Origin: Lotus japonicus | Lineage: Eukaryota; Streptophyta; Magnoliopsida; Fabales; Fabaceae | DNA length: 64,000 bases | Direction of reading: 5' to 3' | NCBI RefSeq assembly: GCF_012489685.1 | Contig: NC_080043.1 | Coordinates: 66,891,920-66,955,919 of the forward strand | In this document: piece after piece, positions 34,085-45,877 of the stretch | How the letters are laid out: every line of letters starts with the position of its first letter | How positions within the stretch are numbered: the first letter of the stretch is position 1 | Translations under genes and position numbers: made by a program | Notes under the pieces: generated by a model | What the model was told of the DNA's origin: nothing | The model's database searches: none | What the model saw: the letters and a program-made list of their open reading frames with translations, nothing else

Positions 34085-34330
34085 TGGGCTTTTGTGACCC
34101 ATTGTTTTGGGCCAGTCTAAAAACCATACAAACTACTAAAAAAAAAACACAAAAAAGCAGCACTTCCGACCAAAAAAACAAAACCCTCAACACCATATAA
34201 AATCATAAACCCCGCTTCAACCCTCTTCTTTCTGCTTTCTCTTACGGCGTCGCCTCCATCCTCTTCATCTCAGAACCCAAACCACCACCCAAACGACACC
34301 GTTCTACTCCCCTCACCTTCAAACCCTACC
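34085..34330 (+). promoter_or_regulatory. NRPA2 core promoter: site II, TATA and telo-box motifs
   Basis: Two TGGGCY site II elements (34085-34090 and 34108-34113) lie about 90 bp upstream of a TATA-like TATAAAAT (34196-34203). AAACCCTA telo-box motifs occur at 34321-34328 and, partially, at 34181. Site II plus telo-box is the classic pair controlling plant ribosomal-protein and nucleolar genes. The 5' untranslated region is C/T-rich and probably starts near 34225. Confidence 0.55.
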
Positions 34331-34340
34331 TTCCCCAAAG

Positions 34341-37300
34341 ATGGTTGTAAAACCAGGTTCGGTTCCAGACTTGGAGCCACTGCGGGAGCTCTTGAAGCCT
34401 CACATAGAGTCCTTCGATTACATGGCTGATGCTGGATTGGAAATCATGTTCCGCCATATCAAACCCATCGAAGTTCTCGACTCCGCGACATCCACGAAGC
34501 TCAGAGATATCCTTTTTGTTGAAAAATTTGCATTTTAATTTTCTTACTTAGCTTTGAATGAATTTAATTGAAGTTGCTATTTGGATTGAATTGGTGTTTG
34601 TACTACTTAACCTGGATCTTACTCTGGTTGGATAACCCGATGGTGTATCCGCCTCAGAAGGAGGGGTTTTCGAGGACCATGAAGTCGGCCTTACTTCCTT
34701 TTGAAGCAAGTTTTCAAGTTTCATGATTTAGTATTCAGAATGTTGTTGTTTTGATAGGGATTTTTTTTAACTCATTGTGTGCTTTTTTCTTCGAGCAGTG
34801 CAGACAGGCGAAAATTTCATATACAGGGAAGTTTACAGCTGATGTTTGCTTTCAATATAATGATGGGCCTGTGATAAGAGAAAATTTGAATCTTGGGCAG
34901 CTACCCATAATGCTACAGGTCTCATTTTTTTTTTTTTACCTTTTGTTTGGATTTATAACAATTATTGGTATGTTATGGTTTTGTCTGTGAAAGTAACCAA
35001 TGCATTCGGGAATCATTATTTATCCTCATAAGTTTCCTACTGCCACAAAGCTTTAACCTCATTATTTGCTTGCTATTTTATACTCCAATCCAACCTTAAA
35101 ATTTATCATTGCTTTGATTCTAAGTTCATAATATTAGGTCGTTCAATTTCAATCAATTTGAATGTGTTTAAATGGAATTTTATATTATTTTCGCTCATAT
35201 GCTGTTATAAAAGTTTGTGTCTTATATTGATAACTCAGTTTGTTTCTTTATTAATTTTTGACTCTGTTCTAGTATATTTCATTTTCCTATTTTCTTGCTA
35301 TCTTGACAAACTCATCAGCATAATTTACAATGACTTACAACTTTTGCATTACTACATAATGGTTGTTTTGACTACTACTGTGATACGAAGTAGGAACTAT
35401 GTTAAAAGCAGCATTATCTAATTTCATTGTTATTGTGAATTATTCATATTCATTCACCTCAACCAATTGCAGTCAAAACTATGCAACTTGAGTGGTGCTG
35501 ATCCCCGAAAACTTGTGTCCTACAAGGAAGAAGCATCAGAAATGGGTGGGTATGTAGTTTAACCCTATCTATGCCACTTAATAATATATGATGTTGGTTA
35601 ATTTGGTTTTTCCTGTTAGAAATATAAAAATCACTACCCCAATTTTTTTTCAAATCGAGTATTATACTATGAAGCATTGACTTCGAACAGATATCGGACA
35701 CAACAACACAAACACGGCGACACGACTAACACTCAAAAGTAAGACACTGGTAAAACACTTACATATATATATATATATATGCACACATATATATAGCAAA
35801 ATATCATAACACAAAACAACTCCCTATGCCCTGTGCCAATGAGCTTCGAAAAATTTAGAGACTCATTTTACATAGTAAGCACTTTCTCTAAAAAAGATAG
35901 AGCTAATCTATCTAATGGCTTTTACCTCTTTCTAGATCATCTTCATTGAAAGAAGTAGACTCCAGCTCCGGGTCATCAAATGATAAATTAGCAACTTGAA
36001 GATTTTAAATTTCATCAAGTGATCCAAACTCATCTCCCGTTAGTTTTACAGTATGAGAGATATTTTATTCTTTGACTTGAAAAAAGGTAATATCAATGTA
36101 CGACAATTGTCCAACCAACGAGAGGTTTCAGTTTCAAGTGTTCCACAAGTGTGAAGCCAACAAGAGGTGTCGGCTTCAAGTTTCTGAGCCATGTGTCGGT
36201 GTCATTTTGGTGTCCGACCCGAGACACTCCTCTTGCAACAAAGGTTATATATAGGCTTTGTCCACCATTGAACAAAATAAATGACTCACAAGGTGGAAGA
36301 GTTTTCTTAATTTTAACACATATAAGGGGTATTTGTAAATAATGTTACCTTTTATTACTAGTAAAAACATGGTTTATGAGTGAGCTAATTTGCTCATATA
36401 TCTAATATTATTTATACTTATTATAATAAAGATAAAAATTATGTTCACACCAGTGTTGTCAATAGCGCGCTATATCGCCATAGCGATAGCGGTGCCTAGT
36501 GGCCCTTGGCGGTTCCGTTCCTAGTTGTTGCGTAGCGGTCCAGTTCAGTGTAGCTGCTGTTGCAGCACTAACATGGAGGAAATAGCAGCCATAGCGGCCA
36601 AATAGTGCGGCACTATTTGGTGGAATTGATAAAAAGCCAAAAACAACCCATGAAAAGTTCATGTTTGAGCATGTGGGGAAGGCATTTCAGGGTTTATGCT
36701 TGGGAAACATATTGAAAATAGTCTAGTTTGAGGAGGATGAGGTGGAAGTGAGACTTAAACCTTTATTGTTACCCAAAAACTTATTGTTTTTACTTCTTAG
36801 ACGGTTTAGTTTAGGAAATAGAAACTTCCTCTTGGGTTTTTTGAAACACTAAACCTCTTGGTTACCTGGACTTAGTTTGTGCTTCTATTTTTGTTCAAGA
36901 CACCTATATGTATGTAGTTATCAAATAAACCATATAAAAGTTTCAGCGTAGTGGCCATCCTGCTATGCGCTATAGCGCAATAATAATTTTTGTGGTCTGC
37001 CGCTACGCCCTGCTATCCGAGATTGACAACACTGGTCCACACCTTAAATTCACCCGTACTCGTAAAGAGATAAGAATATAAGAGAGAAATAAATAAGTAA
37101 GTTTGTGTTTGTATTTGAGTTACTTTCAACTTGAAAGTACTTTCAACTCAATGAAAGAAATTGTTACTTCTACTTTTGGTGTCTTGTAATGTGTGCACTG
37201 TGCAAAGTTCGTTAGATGCATTTGAACTGAAATTCAAACATAGATGTTAGGAAAAGAAGAGAGATACATGAAGAGAATTGTGAGTGAAAATTGGATGGAA

Positions 37301-40300
37301 GAGAAAGTGGAGTGTATGAAAACCCTTTTATTAATTCTGCAAGGTTCATGGAGAAGTTTCCATTTATTTTCTACAAGCTCACAAGGCTTGTGTAATTTAA
37401 TTTCATGGTAGTTGAATCGTGAATCAGGAGACCTATTTTCTGACTCGTGAGTAGTATCGCTTTATGTATCATACGATACAGATACAAAAAATAAGTCATA
37501 AATGATAATATACAGTATGTCACATGATAAACTTCAAAATAATCTAAGATGACAAAGTGCAAGTGTTTATCCCCTCCAAAAAAACACCAATAACTTAATA
37601 ATAATCTAACAAATCAAATCACTCTTGGATGTTTTTTTGGCTGTCGAGCCCTTTTGTTGCGAAGGTGAGCTTCAAACGTGAATGTAAAAAGTGAAAATTG
37701 AAACATGAAGCATGAACTGAAGGATTTAGGTTGAAGTAGTGAAGAGGTGAACCCTAAATGATATGCAACAGATGGGTTGACTCTCTCTGCCCATTTTTAT
37801 TTTTTTAAAGAACGTAAAAAAGTACCAGAAAAAGCAGAATTGGTCGAACTCGACCCGTTTCTGCTCCTGGTGCTGAATCGGGGATTCATCTTGGAATCAC
37901 GATTCATAAGATTCCCGATTCGATTCGTACGGTTCACCAACGATTCAAGCAACAGATAGATACACACCACCGGTTTATATCGCCAAGTCGCCAACCCATA
38001 AAAGCGTATTGTATCGCGAAATGGATCTGTGATTCTGTGAATCGTACGATTCTTACTACACTGTTTAATTTATTTTAGCATAAAATATATTTTTAAGGAC
38101 AGTGTTGTCAAATCGCGATCGCGGAAAATCGCGGTGAGGCAAAAATCCGCTATTTCGTTTCGCGGATCGCGTCGCGGGCAAATAGCGGTTACCGCATAGC
38201 GGTTAAAATAAGTACAATATTATACAAAAAAACAGCTAAAAACAACATCATTTTAACTCAAAGTCTCAAAACAACATAATTCAAGGCTGTCCAACAGCTC
38301 AAAACAGATAACAAAAGTACTTAAAACAACACAATTTTAACGCAAGTCTCAAAAGAACATAATTCAAGGCTGCCCAGCAGCTCAAAACAAATAACAGAAG
38401 TACTTAAAACAACAAAATTTAAACTGAAGCCTCAAAACAGTAAAGGTAATGCAACAAAAGTCAATTCTACTCGTTATCCTCTTCCTCCTCCCCAGAATTT
38501 TCATCATCCACTTCATCAGAAAGTGAAACATATCCATCAGCTTCTATTTCAGAGTCCTCCAAATCATTATCTGAAATCTCTTCTTCTTCATCTTCAATAA
38601 CAATCGGCTCTTTTCCGTTCTTGGAAGCAGTAGCACCTTTCTTCTTCTTAGATGAATTACCTGCAGCAGTTGTGACCTCTTTTCTCTTTCTAGTTCCTCG
38701 CCTAGTGTTAGTACTAGGCTCTCCAATTCCCGAAGCTTTGTAAACAACATCCCAAGTGAGGTCGTCCTCCGGAAATACCCTATCATTTCCAGCATCATCT
38801 CCATCCTCTTCCATTGTCCCCACTAGCCATTCATTGCTCTCATCAATGTCATCCAAGGAGATAGGGTCCAACTCATCTCTAATATTGTACCTTCTTACTA
38901 GTGCTTGATTATACTTGACAAACACCAAGTCCTCAAGTCTCTTATGCTCAAGCTTATTTCTTTTCTTTGTATGAATCTATAAAGATGATAAGGTAATAAA
39001 ATTAAAATCTAAACTAAAGTAGAGTTGATAAAAGTTAGCAAGTACAAGAATAAATATTAGCAAATAGTAGAGTTGATTAGTTGAAGAGCTTACTTGCTCA
39101 AACACACTCCAATTCCGTTCACATCCTGAAGCACTGCAAGTCAAACTTAAAATCTTTATTGCCAACTTTGTCAAATTTGGTGTTGACTGTCCATACATTC
39201 TCCACCATTGAGCTACAAAAGCATAAGTTCAAAATCCAATTATAAGTCAAATGTTATGCAATCCAAATGCATTAACAATTTAACATATAAAGATATTCAA
39301 TTCTGCTCACCTGGTGCAATTGTGCCCCTTTGTTCAATTGCAAACTTGCTTCCAAACATACCACCACCAGATTTGTAAATTGGTAGCTCGGTGAGTATCT
39401 TCTTCCTTAGCTCATCAGTAGGTGACAACCTTTCTACACAATCATAGACTCCTTTCTGCACCTCAAAATCATAGTCCAATTCTGAATCATTGTAGTAGTA
39501 CTCTGGGTTTAGGAAGTGGCCAGCAGCATGCAATGGTCGATGTAGTTGGCTATTCCACCTATTGTCTATGATGTCCCAGATTTTTTGATATTTGCTTTTG
39601 TCATCACGAAGGGAAGCTCTGATTGCTTCTTTGGCCTTATCCATAGCCTCATAGATATAACCCATAGCGGGTTTCTTCTCGCTGTCCACTAAGCGTAGTA
39701 CACGTACCAATGGACCCATGACCTTGAGTGTATGGAAAAAAAGAGAGTGAAAAAACAGTTTCAGATTTGAAAAAAATAGAAAAACTGAAAAACAGAAACA
39801 GTAAAATGTGAAAAAAATAGAAAAACAAAAACAGCAAAATTACCTTTAATATAAAACACACACTGTTCCAGAAAGAGTTCATCAAAACGGTTTTTGTGGC
39901 TTGCTTTCCTTTTGGCTCGTTGGACAGCTTGTTATTTGTCCAAGTGTGTGACACAAACATCTCCCTCAATTTCCCCTTCTCCTTCCGCAATCTTTTCAAT
40001 GTAAGATAGGATGTTGCAAATCTTGTAACAGCATGCCTTACCAATTCTCTTTTCTTGGTATAGTACCTCAACAAGCTCAATGTACTAGTGTGACCGTAAA
40101 TGAAACCAACAAGTGATATGGCTCTTTGAATTGTTTTCTTTATGAGAGGAATCTTCCCAATGTCTTCCAACATTAAATCTATGCAGTGAGCTGCACATGG
40201 TGTCCAATATAAGTTGGGTCTTTTTTCTTCTAGCATCTTTCCCGCACTCACATAGTTGCTGCCATTGTCAGTTATAACCTGAACTACATTCTCTTCCCCA

Positions 40301-43300
40301 ACCTCATCAATTATGGAGTCAAGCAGCTCAAATAGTTTCTCACCAGTTTTCACATAATCAGAGGCATCAACCGATTTAAGAAACATTGTTCCAGCTGAAC
40401 AATTCACCATGAAGTTAATAATTGATCTTTGTTTTCTATCAGTCCATGCATCGGACATAATAGAGCAACCAAATCTTTTCCATTGCTCCTTCTGGCCCTT
40501 CAACAAATTCTCAGTGTAGTGTACCTCCTTTGCAAGAAGTGGAACCCTTATGTCATGATATGAAGGCGGTTTTAAATGAGGTCCGAAGCTTCCAACAGCC
40601 GCAAGCATGTCACGAAAGCTTTGCAACTTAACCATGTTAAAAGACAAGCCTGCTTGATACCAAAAGCGGGCAATATACTGATGAACTCTTGCTGTAGACT
40701 CCTTATCACATGAGGCTCTGATGCTTTCCTGCCTTAACTTCTCATTCTTCTTCTTTGCAATGGCACTTTCTGGTTTTTGGAGGTACATATCAATCTGGCC
40801 CTTCAGAACCTTTTTATTTTTATTTTCTCTAGTTGCAATCTCCAGCCCTTCATCCATAGCACGTTCCTCATCACTATCACCACGGAGGCAGTCATCATCA
40901 AGAAGATTAAGGCGAACCCTTTCATATGCTTCGCTGTCTTTCTTTTTCTTGTCATTCAAAATTGCCCACAGTTCATCTCGAACTTCTTTCGGGCACTTAG
41001 GACAAGGTGCAACATTCCCTGGCTTAGCCATCAAGTGCTCCTTCATTCTTGTAATTCCCCCCTTCGTCATTTTACCACAAAAATTACAAATACAGCGGCT
41101 GGTATCATGCGCATCATATGGCTTACAAAACTTCCAGCCAGGATCAGCTCTTTGAGGTACTTCAGGGGTTGCATTGGAACCTTGTGCAGCCATGGTTCTG
41201 AGTTTTCAAAATAAAACAGTACATGTAAGAGATAAGATTACCTAAGAGATAAGTTAAGAGAAAAGGAAGAAGAAACAATGGAAAACAGAGCATGAGTTTT
41301 GAAATTTGAACAGAGAAGAAAACTGTGATTCTGTGAAACAGGAAGATATTATAAGTTTAGTAAAGGAAGAAACAATGGAAAACAGAGCATGAGTTTTGAA
41401 ATTTGAACAGAGAAGTAAACTGTGAGTCTGTGATTCTGTGAAACAGGAAGATATTATAAGTTTAGTAAAGGAAGAAACAATGGAAAACAGAGCATGAGTT
41501 TTGAACAAAAATAAAAGAAAAAGAGAAGAGAAGATGACTGTTAAAGGAGGAAAAACATTGAAAAACAGAGAAGAAAACCGTGAAACAGGGTAGAGGAGGA
41601 AGAAACAATGAAAAACAGAGTATACGTTTTCAACAAAAAACAGAGGAATAGGATGCGGAAAACGATCTACTCACCATAAAGCAGAAACTCTGAGAAGGTT
41701 TGCTTGCAAGTTGCAACCGTGCTGCAGAGTCAGAGTGTAGTCTCTGAGAAGTGAGAACCAGAGAGAAATCAGAGAATTTGAAAGAGAGGAGAGGAGAGTT
41801 GAAGCGTTAATATAGAGAGTAGTTATTAGGGAATTAGGGTAATTAATGGGAATAGACGGTGGCCCATTATATTCCTTATTTAAAATCCTAAAAACTAGCC
41901 AGAAAACGTTTGAATTCCTAAAAATCCGTTATTTCCGTTTCTGGCATAACGCCGCTATGGCGTTCGCGGCCGCGATCGCGATTATCGCGGTGGCCGCGAT
42001 GTAGCGGCATAACGATTGCGGTGAGGCAAAATCCCGCTACGCTATAGCGGGTCGCGGCCGCTATAGCCGCTATTTAACAACACTGTTTAAGGATGAATTA
42101 CAATGTTAGTTTTTAGCAAAAAATATGGCATTAAGTGTGAAAAACTAATTCAAAATGCATAAAGAAAAACTTGAATTTTTTTAATACTGTAAAAAAAGTA
42201 AGTGCTGTCCCTTCAAATATTTTCTTCAATATCCGCCCTGGACATGGTATAAGAGCCTGTACAGGCTACAACTGGTGGTTAGGGGTTGTATGTAATATAA
42301 TATGTTGTTGATGATCCAGCTTTATTTATTTTATTCTTTTACAGAAGCCTTCCTCTTAGTGTTAATGTGTACAATACAAATGATTATGAGAATAAAATCA
42401 CATAAGTACACATCACAACTAAAACGTATACTAAAAAATATGCAGTTAATAACAGAAATGGATTTGATATTACTATAGATTTAAGTCAGTGCTACAATGC
42501 CAAACTAACATAGCAGTTCTATTGGAAAGCTTGATTTGAGAAACATTTTTATTGGGTTTTGTAAGCATTATTTACTTTTCTTGTTCTGTTGCTTTGCTTT
42601 CCCAGTATTTTGTTTATGTAGTTGACTGATGATTGCTTTATTAAACATTATTTGTTTTTCAGTTACTTCATCTTGAATGGCCTTGAGAGAGTCATTCGAC
42701 TATTAATTTTGCCAAAAAGGAACTATGTAAGAATTCTTTTTCTTATGCACATACTTCTGTGTCAATGTGCTAGATTAGTTGTTCACTTTATTTCTGCATG
42801 ATTTAATTTTTTTTATACTAATCAAGGAATAACTTGATTTCTGGGGCCAATAGCATGTTTTAAGACTAGTCATGGATTTCTCAAGCCCTTGTTCAAGCTT
42901 ATTAATTTGATCTCTGGTTCCTTAAATTTTGTAGCCCATGAGTACAGTACGGAATTCATTTAGTCAGCGGCGGGAGGGATATACTGATAAAGCAGTTGTA
43001 ATAAGGTTTGTTCTATCTGTAATAGTGCTATATTTAATGATTGAAATATTATGGATAATAGTGTCTTGCATGTTTATGTATGCAAGGCTTATGACAATGC
43101 TATGATACTAAATGGCTAGACATCTGAAAACTGTATCAGCCCCTTTGGGCCTCTATTGAACACAGAACTAGGGTTTTGAATCTGATTACTCTAGGACCAA
43201 CTCGAGACTGAAAATAATTCTAATATTTGATGATGTATTACATGATTCTTAATATGGAAAACTAAGAGAAGCAGAAAACAGGAAGGAAAACTGATTCTGT

Positions 43301-45846
43301 TATTATGATTCAATCACTTGATACAATAGACTATGTATAGCCAGCTCCAATAACTGCCTACGCTAACAACAGCAACTATCAACATGTGTAAGATAACTGA
43401 GAGCTGAAGTAGCAATAACAAACCCTCAGCAGAGAGTACATCTAACATAATACGACCAAGACACAACTCTAATAATATTTATATGAAAGATTTCCTAGTC
43501 AATGCCTAAGTAGGGAAGCTATAATATTGAAAATGGGAGAAATGTAAATGAGAACATGCTGGCAAATATATTTGCTGTTTAGTACAATTAACTAAAAGAG
43601 TGGCTAGCTAGGTTCAAAGATAGTTCAGAGTTTGGACTAATTAATCTTTCTTTTTATCTCAATTTAAAACATGTTCAACTGAATATCATTGTTATCGTTC
43701 CTCCTAGAGAAGTTGGAAATTTAATGTAAATATTTGATTGCATGCTTTTCTGTATGTATGGAATTAGACATCTAAAGCATGTTGCTCTGCAGTAGTCTGC
43801 TTATATGGTAATTGGAAGAGGTTGGAATTGATGTTGAGTAATTGCCCAAAACGTTTAATGCTTTCAGATCTAAATTTTATATCTGCATGGACATTGAACC
43901 TGTTTTCTCATAATGACTCTTAGAAATTCGTCTTTTTAATGCTCAAGGAAATATGATTTCTTTGATGTTTGACTCCTCATTTTTCGACACTTCATGCTTC
44001 CATTCATCGTTTTATATTTTAATTGTTCAGGTGTGTAAGAGCTGATCAATCCTCACTAACCGTAAAATTGTATTACCTTCGTAATGACAGTGCAAGACTT
44101 GGTTTCTGGTAAGATGTCTGGGTGATTTGAAGGACCTAACTGAAACTATCTTCCATAGTCCCATTTTACTTCATAGAAAGTGTTGATGATTTTAGATGTA
44201 GACTGATTTTTCATGATGATCTCATCTTGCAGGGTAAAAGGGAGGGAGTACTTGCTTCCCGTAGGCATTGTTTTGAAGGTAATTATTGCTGAGATTCTTT
44301 TTCCAGTGCTTTCTTATTATATGTTCCTCTTGTATCCCCTTTATTTTCCCAGTGTTTGGTTGTATAAAGATTTACTTTTGGTGCTAATGATAATATGTAA
44401 CAGGCCCTCATTGACACCAGTGACCTTGAAATTCGTACAAATTTGAAAAGCTGCTACAATGAGAAGTATGAAAAGGGAAAGGGTGCTGTTGGAACCCAGC
44501 GTGTTGACGATAGGGCAAGAATGATAATAGAGGAAGTTCGACAGTTGTCTCTTTTCACTCGCCTTCAATGTCTAAATTATATCGGTACTTAATGTGGCAC
44601 TCTTAAATACTTTGGTAGATCAATTTGTGTACTTTTGTATTAATTCTTACATTTTAAATTCAGGAGAGCATTTCCAACCTATTCTGACTGAACTTAAAAA
44701 TGACAGCTATGATACCGTAAGTCTTATTCTGTCATTATATTAAGACTAAAACATCTTTCTTACTAAATTGTGCCACTCTCTCCTCTATTTTGAAAATTAC
44801 ATTCACTTCTCAGTGTGTGCTACACTCTAGCCCAACTGAATTTGAATCTTTGATTCAATTTGTTTATCCTCGTTGCAACTCTCGGTTTCATTAGCAGCTT
44901 GTTTTGAAACCCCACTTTGAGACTTTATAAGAAGTTCCCACAATAAAGGGATGTTCAAAACTTCATATCATTCTATCAAGTCTCAAAAGTGGCTTGTTTA
45001 GTTAAAAATGGACTGACGTGCACCATGTTTTATCTTACGTGAAGGTAGTGTAGTGTAGTTTTTAAAAATCGAGAAGAGGGCAGTATAATTTAAGGATCTT
45101 TTAGGTTTGGGAGAGTGTAATTAACTCTATTTCTTTAATTGGAGGACAGGTTTTAATTCCCCTTATTTCTGTATGGTGATTTCATGAGTTTGTTTGTTTT
45201 CTAGGTGGCCAAGGCAGTTCTAAAGGACTACGTGTTTGTTCATCTGGATGATAATTTTGACAAGTTCAATCTGCTCATGTTAGCCTCTTGCTTTTTTCTT
45301 ATGCTGTGATGATTTTGAATAATTAGTTAGTCTATATTGTTTCTTACGAGCAAAAAATCATTTTGATAGATGGTCTGTGTACTGTTTCCTCACGTTTTTT
45401 TATTGGCCCCTTCTTTCTTCCTCCCTTTAGCTTCATGCTGCAGAAACTTTTCTCACTTGTAGATGGTACGTCAGTGTTGGACAACCCTGATTCTTTACAA
45501 AATCAGGAGGTTTTACTCCCTGGACATCTGATTACACTTTATCTTAAGGTAGAAAGCTTGTAACCTTTTTTCATAATATATTTATCTTCATCTGTAGTAA
45601 TAAGAGAACATGTTTTCCAAATTGTGAATCTGATTAATTTTACTCATAGTTCGATCTCATGATGTTGAAGGCATATATTTACTAGCTCTGATACAATATC
45701 TCTTTCCTCTGTGTCGAAACTCGAAAGAATACAATTAATCTGTTTTTTTTCGGTCCCATTTTGCATTTGGAAATTGGCCTTATTAGATTGAGAATTTGAG
45801 ATGTAATGAAATCTGATTGTGTTGATTGTATTTAGTAGTGTTACAG

Positions 45847-45877
<31 letters not shown>

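Larger units (their letters stand above)
38100..42085 (-). mobile_element. Complete hAT transposon in NRPA2 intron 4
   Basis: A 3986-bp element starts CAGTGTTGTCAAATCGCG and ends CGCTATTTAACAACACTG, giving inverted ends. The 8-bp TSD TTTAAGGA is perfect (38092-38099 and 42086-42093). Both subterminal regions are rich in TAGCGG and CGCGATCGCG motifs, probable transposase binding sites. It carries a full transposase gene antisense to NRPA2. A perfect TSD and an intact gene indicate a recent insertion. Confidence 0.92.
35550..42662 (+). other. NRPA2 intron 4, expanded by hAT elements
   Basis: A 7.1-kb GT-AG intron between codons for MGG and [10 protein letters not shown]. It contains three hAT-type insertions listed separately, an (AT)n run near 35764-35798, and a segment at about 35690-36250 with CGGACAC/GTGTCCG motifs that may be another eroded MITE. 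Confidence 0.85.

Noticed and set aside
34341..34538. 65-codon ORF as a stand-alone small gene
   Set aside because: It is NRPA2 exon 1 read past its AT-AC donor at 34507 into the intron.
38544..38804. Second minus-strand ORF overlapping the hAT transposase tail
   Set aside because: It is an alternative-frame shadow of transposase exon 4, whose own frame joins correctly to exon 3.
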